From positions 1 through 5,983 of the forward strand of contig JAUYGP010000719.1 of NCBI GenBank assembly GCA_030690515.1: a stretch of 5,983 bases of DNA, written 5' to 3'. The position numbers were made by a program, and so were the translations under genes. Origin of the DNA: Giesbergeria sp. Lineage in GTDB: Bacteria > Pseudomonadota > Gammaproteobacteria > Burkholderiales > Burkholderiaceae_C. This document shows, one piece after another, positions 1 to 4,840 of this stretch (positions are counted from its first letter, which is position 1; every line of letters begins with the position of its first letter). The notes under the pieces are model-generated. The model had not been told where the DNA came from. It searched no databases and saw nothing but the letters and a program-made list of their open reading frames with translations.

Positions 1-78
1 ACGCAGGAGCTGCTGGCGCAACTGGGGTATGCCCCGGACGAGGTGCAGTCCTTGCGGGCGGTTTCGGCAGTGCTCTGA
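1..78 (+). CDS. C-terminal end of a probable CaiB/BaiF (family III) CoA-transferase, 5' part outside the window
   Basis: Frame 1 is open from the left edge and ends at TGA 76-78, giving 25 residues that begin TQELLAQLGYAPDEV and end in SAVL. The pattern T-x-E-[VL]-L-x-x-L-G-[YF]-x-x-[DE]-E-[VI]-x-x-L-R-A-x-x-[VA]-[VL] is what I recognise as the C-terminal helix of family III CoA-transferases (CaiB/BaiF, formyl-CoA transferase, alpha-methylacyl-CoA racemase). Those cytoplasmic enzymes move CoA between carboxylic acids. The catalytic Asp and the rest of the fold lie outside the window, so neither substrate nor exact enzyme can be named. The gene runs convergently towards rpoD. The coding frame is well supported by its abrupt end and codon use; the family call rests on a short tail only. 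Confidence 0.6.
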   Translation, partial: TQELLAQLGYAPDEVQSLRAVSAVL

Positions 79-88
79 ATGCTCTGAA
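71..88. repeat. 9-bp perfect tandem duplication across a stop codon
   Basis: TGCTCTGAA occurs at 71-79 and again directly at 80-88, followed by AATGCTATTG. The first copy contains the TGA stop of the upstream CDS. The second copy is not in frame with it and adds no coding sequence. It could be a simple slippage duplication or a trace of insertion of the adjacent repeat element. No function is implied. Confidence 0.75.
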
Positions 89-89
89 A

Positions 90-145
90 TGCTATTGATA
101 ATGTAGCTGTAGGCGGTTGATAGACGGGCGCTGGAGCCCAAAAAT
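90..145. repeat. Probable dispersed intergenic repeat of the Comamonadaceae type
   Basis: The stretch reads TGCTATTGATAATGTAGCTG, then TAGGCGGTTGATAGACGGGC, then GCTGGAGCCCAAAAAT. It contains GCTA...TAGC arms at the left (91-94 and 104-107) and a GGGC/GCCC stem (126-129 with 136-139, 6-nt loop) at the right, followed by an A-run. From memory, intergenic sequences of the form GCTATT...TAGCTG...GCGC...GCTGGAGCCC/AGAGGCC-AAAAAT recur many times in Acidovorax, Polaromonas, Rhodoferax and relatives. The local structure is seen directly; membership of a repeat family is recalled, not computed. It lies between two convergent genes, a typical place for such elements. Confidence 0.4.
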
Positions 146-158
146 CCTGTGATTCAGC

Positions 159-195
159 AAAAAGGCGCCTGCCTCCTTGCGGAGACAGGCGCCTT
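159..195 (-). terminator. Rho-independent terminator of rpoD
   Basis: A 10-bp perfect stem pairs AAGGCGCCTG (162-171) with CAGGCGCCTT (186-195). It continues after one C/A mismatch into CTCC/GGAG (173-176 with 181-184) around a TTGC tetraloop. The plus-strand A-run 159-163 becomes a run of five U residues on the minus strand at the end of the stem. The hairpin begins 18 nt beyond the rpoD stop codon. It is therefore oriented to end rpoD transcription. On the plus strand no T-tract follows, so for the convergent upstream gene it would work only weakly, if at all. Confidence 0.9.
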
Positions 196-213
196 GGCTT
201 GGGCAGAGGCGCT

Positions 214-2583
214 TTAGAGCGAGTCGATAAAGCTGCGCAGCTTGTCCGAGCGGCTGGGGTGCTTGAGCTTGCGCAGCGCCTTGGCTTCGATCTGGCGGAT
301 GCGTTCGCGTGTCACGTCGAACTGCTTACCCACTTCTTCCAGCGTGTGGTCGGTGGACATCTCGATGCCAAAGCGCATGCGCAGCACCTTGGCTTCGCGG
401 GGGGTCAGGCCATCGAGGATGTCCTTGACCACGTCGCGCAGACCGGCCTGCATGGCGGCATCGATGGGAGCGGTGTTGGCCCCGTCCTCGATGAAGTCGC
501 CCAGGTGGCTGTCGTCATCGTCGCCGATGGGCGTTTCCATCGAGATCGGCTCCTTGGCGATCTTCATGATCTTGCGGATCTTTTCTTCCGGAATCTCCAT
601 CTTCTCGGCCAGCACGGACGCATCGGGCTCGAAGCCGAACTCCTGCAGGTGTTGGCGCGAGATGCGGTTCATCTTGTTGATGGTCTCGATCATGTGCACC
701 GGGATACGGATGGTGCGTGCCTGGTCGGCAATCGAGCGGGTGATGGCCTGGCGGATCCACCACGTGGCGTAGGTCGAGAACTTGTAGCCACGGCGGTATT
801 CGAACTTGTCCACCGCCTTCATCAGGCCGATGTTGCCTTCCTGGATCAGGTCTAGGAACTGCAGGCCGCGGTTGGTGTACTTCTTGGCAATCGAGATCAC
901 GAGGCGCAGGTTGGCCTCGATCATTTCCTTCTTGGCATCGCGCGAGGTGGCTTCGCCTTCGTTCATGCGCTTGTTGATGCCCTTGAGCTCGGCCAGCGGC
1001 ACCACGACCCGCGCCTGCAGGTCCATCAGCTTTTGCTGCAGGTCCTGGATGGGCGGAATGTTGCGGCTCATTATCGTGCTCCAGGGCTTGCCGGCAGTCG
1101 CCTGCTTTTCGACCCACTTGAGGTTGATCAGGTTGGCCGGGAAGTCCTTGATGAAGGTTTCTTGCGGCATGCCGCACTTGTCCACAATGATGCGGCGCAG
1201 TTCGCGCTCTTTCTTGCGCACGTCGTCCACCTGGCCGCGCACCATGTCGCACAGCTTTTCGATGGTCTTGGCAGTGAAGCGGATGGTCATCAGCTCGGCG
1301 GACAGGGCGTTTTGGGCCTTGACATACGCCGGAGTGCCGTAGCCTTCCTTGTCGTAGATTTTGTGGACCTTCTCAAACAGCTCGCGCATCTTGTCGAAAC
1401 GACGCAGAGCTTCGTTCTTGAGTTCTTCGAGCTTCTTCGTCAGGGCTTTGCTGCCACCCTTGCCGTCGTCGTCGTCGTCCTCGTCGAACTCGTCAAAGTC
1501 TTCTTCGGCCACATAGTCGTCGGCTTCGTTCGGGTTGGAGAAGCCGTCCACGATGGTCGAGATAACCACCTTGCCTTCACGGATGTCCTCGCCCATGTTG
1601 AGGATTTCAGCAATGGTGGCGGGCGAGGCGCTGATGGCCTCCATCATCGCCATCAGGCCGCCTTCAATGCGCTTGGCGATTTCGATTTCGCCTTCGCGCG
1701 TGAGCAGCTCCACCGTGCCCATTTCGCGCATGTACATGCGCACCGGGTCGGTGGTGCGGCCAAATTCGCTGTCCACGGTGGACAGGGCGGCTTCGGCGGC
1801 TTCTTCGGCTTCTTCCTCGGTCGCAGCGGTCTGGGCGGTGTTGGTGACCAGGAGCTGCTCGGCGTCGGGCGTCTGCTCGTAGACGGCCACACCCAGGTCG
1901 TTGAGCATGGAGATCACCACGTCCAGCGTTTCCTGGTCTACCAGCTTGTCGGGCAGGTGGTCGGAAATTTCGCCATGCGTGAGGTAGCCGCGCGTCTTGC
2001 CCAACTTGATCAGGGTCTTGAGGCGTGAACGGCGCTTGGCCATGTCTTCTTCGGACAGGACGGTCTCGTCCAGACCGAATTCCTTCATCAAGGCCCGCTC
2101 CTTGGCCTTGCTGATCTTCATGCGCAGGGGCTTGACCTTCTCGACGGTGGCAGTGGTCTCGGTGCTTTCCTCGACTTCGCCTTCCAGGTCGGATTCGATG
2201 TCGGACAGGTCGGTGTCGTCGCCATCACCTGATTCAGCGCCGGCCTTGGGTTTGCGTCCGCGCTTGGCCGGGGCTTTGGCCGCGGCCGTGGCGGTGCCAG
2301 CGGCTTTGGCGGGGCGGCCTGGGCGTTTTTTGGGCGTCTCGGTCGCGTCGGCTTCCACAGCGGTTATGGCGCGGGTGGTCTTGGTTTCTTCGGGGGCTGT
2401 TGTCTTGGCGGAAGGCTTGGTCACGGGCACAGTTTTGGCTTTCTTGGCCACCGGGGCTGCTGCGACGCTCTTTTTAGCGGGCGTTGCAGTTTTGGCCGGT
2501 GGTTTCTTGGCAGTTGCGGAAGCGGCCTTGGCGGCGATGCCGGGAGTGGACTTGGGCGACTTCGCGGACTTTTGAGCGGGCAT
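214..2583 (-). CDS. rpoD: RNA polymerase primary sigma factor RpoD (sigma-70)
   Basis: This 789-residue protein is the housekeeping sigma factor that directs core RNA polymerase to -10/-35 promoters. Residues about 1-110 form an Ala/Lys/Pro-rich basic tail, followed by an acidic stretch (about 115-145). Region 1.1 lies about 160-236 and region 1.2 has DPVRMYMREMG at 279-289. The non-conserved region contains an Asp/Glu run at 355-374. Region 2 (about 556-627) has LDLIQEGNIGLMKAVDKFEY and the YATWWIRQAI promoter-melting motif. Region 3 follows, and region 4 (about 725-787) has the helix-turn-helix HTLEEVGKQFDVTRERIRQI. It ends in the typical FIDSL. E. coli sigma-70 has 613 residues; most of the excess is the N-terminal tail. 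ATG 2583 is chosen because GAGG sits 6 nt upstream; an in-frame TTG at 2601 would overlap that site. It lies downstream of dnaG on the same strand. The identification is secure; the exact start is likely. Confidence 0.98.
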   Translation of the reverse strand: MPAQKSAKSPKSTPGIAAKAASATAKKPPAKTATPAKKSVAAAPVAKKAKTVPVTKPSAKTTAPEETKTTRAITAVEADATETPKKRPGRPAKAAGTATAAAKAPAKRGRKPKAGAESGDGDDTDLSDIESDLEGEVEESTETTATVEKVKPLRMKISKAKERALMKEFGLDETVLSEEDMAKRRSRLKTLIKLGKTRGYLTHGEISDHLPDKLVDQETLDVVISMLNDLGVAVYEQTPDAEQLLVTNTAQTAATEEEAEEAAEAALSTVDSEFGRTTDPVRMYMREMGTVELLTREGEIEIAKRIEGGLMAMMEAISASPATIAEILNMGEDIREGKVVISTIVDGFSNPNEADDYVAEEDFDEFDEDDDDDGKGGSKALTKKLEELKNEALRRFDKMRELFEKVHKIYDKEGYGTPAYVKAQNALSAELMTIRFTAKTIEKLCDMVRGQVDDVRKKERELRRIIVDKCGMPQETFIKDFPANLINLKWVEKQATAGKPWSTIMSRNIPPIQDLQQKLMDLQARVVVPLAELKGINKRMNEGEATSRDAKKEMIEANLRLVISIAKKYTNRGLQFLDLIQEGNIGLMKAVDKFEYRRGYKFSTYATWWIRQAITRSIADQARTIRIPVHMIETINKMNRISRQHLQEFGFEPDASVLAEKMEIPEEKIRKIMKIAKEPISMETPIGDDDDSHLGDFIEDGANTAPIDAAMQAGLRDVVKDILDGLTPREAKVLRMRFGIEMSTDHTLEEVGKQFDVTRERIRQIEAKALRKLKHPSRSDKLRSFIDSL

Positions 2584-2589
2584 GGACAA

Positions 2590-2594
2590 CCTCA
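2590..2594 (-). promoter_or_regulatory. Ribosome binding site of rpoD
   Basis: On the minus strand TGAGG precedes ATG 2583 with a 6-nt spacer (TTGTCC). This decides the start. The TTG codon at 2601, 18 nt upstream in the same frame, would place this motif inside the coding region, and I see no comparable purine motif in front of it. Confidence 0.75.
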
Positions 2595-2623
2595 GAATCA
2601 AAAAGGAGACAAAGAAAACGCAA

Positions 2624-2642
2624 GCGCCACGGATCCCGGCGC
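2624..2642 (-). other. Small GC hairpin in the rpoD leader followed by a pyrimidine-rich tract
   Basis: On the minus strand GCGCC (2642-2638) pairs with GGCGC (2628-2624) around a 9-nt loop. Four nucleotides after it comes a U-rich stretch, GTTTTCTTTG, and then CTCCTTTTTG before the ribosome binding site. The layout resembles a weak intrinsic terminator or attenuator, but the stem is only 5-6 bp and the U-tract is interrupted. It may be just GC-rich leader sequence. Confidence 0.25.
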
Positions 2643-2671
2643 GGGAGACACGGCAAAGGCAGAGCCTTCGC

Positions 2672-2691
2672 GGTTAGAGGGGTAACCCCTC
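2672..2691 (-). other. Palindrome with two mutually exclusive hairpins in the rpoD leader
   Basis: GAGGGGTAACCCCTC (2677-2691) is a perfect inverted repeat with a single central base, giving a 6-bp stem with a UAA or UUA triloop in RNA. An overlapping pairing uses GGTTA (2672-2676) with TAACC (2683-2687), which excludes the first. The element lies about midway between the putative rpoD promoter and its start codon. It could be an RNA structure or an operator palindrome; no known regulator site is recognised. Confidence 0.4.
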
Positions 2692-2814
2692 AGAGGCAAG
2701 ATGTCTGGGCGAACATTTGGTGTGCAGTCCTTGCGGTATGTTGGGCGTCTGTGCGTGTGTGTCACGGTGGCCCGGCCCGGAGGTGCTGCTGTCGCTCTTG
2801 CCGATCAACCCTAC

Positions 2815-2840
2815 ATTATACCGGCGACACCAAATTTCAA
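2815..2840 (-). promoter_or_regulatory. Putative rpoD promoter overlapping the end of dnaG
   Basis: On the minus strand a perfect TATAAT (2820-2815) stands 2 nt from a TAG and lies directly after the dnaG stop codon. TTGAAA (2840-2835, five of six matches to TTGACA) overlaps the dnaG TGA, but the spacer is only 14 nt, shorter than the 16-18 nt optimum. At 17 nt the hexamer would be the poor GCCTTG. No TG extended -10 is present (CGG instead). If active, transcription would start near 2808 and leave a leader of about 225 nt. The -10 box is convincing; the -35 is not. Confidence 0.5.
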
Positions 2841-4783
2841 GGCGCACTGCCCATTTTGCCTTGCAACGCGTTGCGTTTTTGTTCCAACTCGCGGTAGCGT
2901 TCCAGCGCGCTCGGGTCTTGGGTTGCCTGCGCGATCAGCGTTTTTTGCTGAGCCTTGATGTCGTCGATCAGCATGCGGTCGAGCAGGTCGCGCAGCTCTG
3001 AGCGTAATTCCTGCAGGTCACCCTCGGTCTGGGCATGTGATCCAGTCATCACCTTTTGTGCCAAGTCCTCGCACCCATGGCCACGCAGGCTTTCGCGCAG
3101 CACCGCCCAGGGCAGGGCGCCTTGATCGTGGAACTGGCCCTCTAACCAGGCGAAGAGCGGGCCATGGGGTGTGGGCTGGGCGCACAACACCGCGTGGTCC
3201 TCGTGACTGAGGTGTTCCAGGAAATCCATGTGGGACAGCAGCAAGCGTGCGGCATGGTCTATGCGGCCCGTCGCGGGGCTGCGTGGCAGGCGTGGCTGGG
3301 GTGGCCATGGGCTGGCGTCCTTGCGGGCCCCGCGTCCGCCTTTCCAGGTGCCGCTGGGGCGGGCGGTGGGTTTTCCATAGCCCCCATCGCTGGGTGCGAA
3401 CCAGCCTGCATCGGGTGGTGGGCTGTCCCAGTGCGGGGCGTCGGTCGCTGCGGCGGCAGGGCGGCGGGCTGCGTCGCGCGCATGGGCTTGTTGCCACAGG
3501 TCGGACAGATCGCGTACGTCGAGTTGCGCCAGTTCTGCCAGTTCGCCCAGCAGTTGCCGCTTGAGGGCGCCGTCGGGCAGCAATCCCCACAGGGGCCGGG
3601 CGTTGCTGACCATGTGGGCCCGCCCTTCGGTGGTGCCCAGGTCGCAGCCCTCGCTGGCGGCATCGACCAGGAAGCGGCTCAGGGGAACGGCGTCGCCGAT
3701 CATGCGGGCGAACGCGTCGCTGCCATGGGCGCGCACAAAGCTGTCTGGGTCATGTTCGGCGGGCAGGAACAGGAACTTGATGCTGCGTGTGTCGCTGGCA
3801 TGGGGCAGGGCGCCGTCGAGCGCCTTGCGCGCTGCGCGGCGGCCTGCATTGTCGCCATCGAAGCTGAACACTACCGCATCCGTAAAACGCAGGAGCTTTT
3901 GCACATGGTCGGGGGTGCAGGCCGTGCCCAGGGTGGCCACGGTATTGGGAAAACCCAGCTGTGCCAGTGCCACCACGTCCATGTAGCCCTCGGTCACCAG
4001 CGCATAGCCCTGCTCCCGGATGGCGGTGCGCGCTTCGAACAGGCCGTAGAGCTCGCGCCCTTTGTGGAACACCGGGGTTTCCGGGGAGTTGAGGTATTTG
4101 GGCTTGTCGTCGCCCAGCACCCGTCCGCCAAAGCCGATGCATTCGCCTTTGACGTTGCGGATAGGAAACATCACCCGGTCGCGAAAGCGGTCGTAGCGTT
4201 TGTCGCCGTCGTCCTGATTGACGATGACGAGCCCGCTTTCTTCGAGCAGCGGGTCGTCGTATTGGGGAAATACGCTGGCCAGGTTGCGCCAGCCTTCGGG
4301 TGCATAGCCCAGCCCGTAGTTCCGGGCTACTTCGCCCGAGACGCCCCGTCCTTTGAAGTAAGCAATGGCCCGTTGGGATTCGCGCAATTGGCCGCGGTAG
4401 GCCAAGGCGGCTTTTTCCAGTACATCGGTGAGTGTTGCCTGCTTTTGCCTCGCGGCGGCGGCACGTTCTTTTTCCTGCGGAGAGATGTCGTCGTCCGGCA
4501 CCTGCAGGCCCACCTGCTGCGCCAGGTCCTGCACCGCTTCAACAAAGCCCATTCCAGCATGTTCCATGAGAAAACCAATGGCATTCCCGTTTTTGCCGCA
4601 GCCAAAACAGTGGTAGAACTGCTTGGACGGACTGACGCTGAAGGAGGGGGACTTTTCGCCATGGAAAGGGCACAGTCCCATGAAATTGGCGCCGCCTTTT
4701 TTCAGTGGAACGTAGCGGCCCACAATGTCGACCACGTCAACGCGCGCAAGCAGTTCCTGAATAAAAGACTGAGGGATCGTCAC
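2837..4783 (-). CDS. dnaG: DNA primase DnaG
   Basis: This 648-residue primase synthesises RNA primers at the replication fork and is recruited by DnaB helicase. The N-terminal CHC2 zinc finger has Cys38, His41, Cys59 and Cys62. The catalytic core contains the basic motif YDRFRDRVMFPI (about 197-208) and GFGGRVLGDDKPKYLNSPET (217-236). The TOPRIM metal ligands fall at Glu265 (EGYMD), Asp309 and Asp311 (FDGDNAG), the same numbers as in E. coli DnaG. A Pro/Ala/Gly-rich linker (about 432-506) leads to a divergent C-terminal helicase-binding domain ending in GSAP. E. coli DnaG has 581 residues, so linker and tail are longer here. The start is GTG 4783, giving the family-typical TIPQSFIQELLARVDVVDIV; no suitable ATG precedes it, although the frame stays open upstream antisense to the divergent gene. 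rpoD follows after 253 bp with no terminator between. Confidence 0.97.
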   Translation of the reverse strand: MTIPQSFIQELLARVDVVDIVGRYVPLKKGGANFMGLCPFHGEKSPSFSVSPSKQFYHCFGCGKNGNAIGFLMEHAGMGFVEAVQDLAQQVGLQVPDDDISPQEKERAAAARQKQATLTDVLEKAALAYRGQLRESQRAIAYFKGRGVSGEVARNYGLGYAPEGWRNLASVFPQYDDPLLEESGLVIVNQDDGDKRYDRFRDRVMFPIRNVKGECIGFGGRVLGDDKPKYLNSPETPVFHKGRELYGLFEARTAIREQGYALVTEGYMDVVALAQLGFPNTVATLGTACTPDHVQKLLRFTDAVVFSFDGDNAGRRAARKALDGALPHASDTRSIKFLFLPAEHDPDSFVRAHGSDAFARMIGDAVPLSRFLVDAASEGCDLGTTEGRAHMVSNARPLWGLLPDGALKRQLLGELAELAQLDVRDLSDLWQQAHARDAARRPAAAATDAPHWDSPPPDAGWFAPSDGGYGKPTARPSGTWKGGRGARKDASPWPPQPRLPRSPATGRIDHAARLLLSHMDFLEHLSHEDHAVLCAQPTPHGPLFAWLEGQFHDQGALPWAVLRESLRGHGCEDLAQKVMTGSHAQTEGDLQELRSELRDLLDRMLIDDIKAQQKTLIAQATQDPSALERYRELEQKRNALQGKMGSAP

Positions 4784-4840
4784 CCGGCTATTGTCCGCGT
4801 AAACTTGTCGTTGCTTATGGTTACACCCCAAGGACTGTGC
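4784..4840. promoter_or_regulatory. Divergent intergenic region between dnaG and the solute-binding fusion gene
   Basis: Only 57 bp separate the two divergent starts, so the promoters of both genes must lie here or reach into the opposite coding regions. I find no convincing sigma-70 pair on either strand. On the plus strand TTGTCC (4791-4796) with TTATGG (4815-4820, 18-nt spacer) and an isolated TAAACT (4800-4805) are weak candidates. On the minus strand there is only GGA about 12 nt before the dnaG GTG as a poor ribosome binding site. No clear inverted repeat or known operator is seen. Confidence 0.4.
4830..4834 (+). promoter_or_regulatory. Ribosome binding site of the solute-binding fusion gene
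   Basis: AAGGA lies 6 nt upstream of ATG 4841. This favours 4841 over the next in-frame ATG at 4862, which would also cut into the positively charged start of the signal sequence. Confidence 0.75.

Noticed and set aside
199..855. Plus-strand open frame beginning before the rpoD stop
   Set aside because: Antisense shadow of conserved sigma regions 2-4, with no credible ribosome binding site, and it starts next to the terminator hairpin.
515..1252. Minus-strand open frame in another phase inside rpoD
   Set aside because: It is an out-of-phase reading of rpoD codons, rich in Arg, Pro, Gly and His, and overlaps the sigma core entirely.
1033..2028. Long plus-strand open frame antisense to rpoD
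   Set aside because: It lies wholly inside the well-supported rpoD gene, and its His/Val/Leu-rich product is a mirror of Lys/Glu/Asp codons on the other strand, a usual effect of GC-rich coding DNA. No family motif is seen.
2584..2836. Possible small RNA or small protein gene between rpoD and dnaG
   Set aside because: No ORF has both a good ribosome binding site and plausible composition, and no strong terminator exists on either strand. The stretch is better explained as the rpoD leader.
4791..4820. Sigma-70 promoter for the solute-binding fusion gene (TTGTCC, 18 nt, TTATGG)
   Set aside because: The -10 hexamer matches the consensus poorly and the pair is no better than expected by chance, so it is noted only in the intergenic entry.
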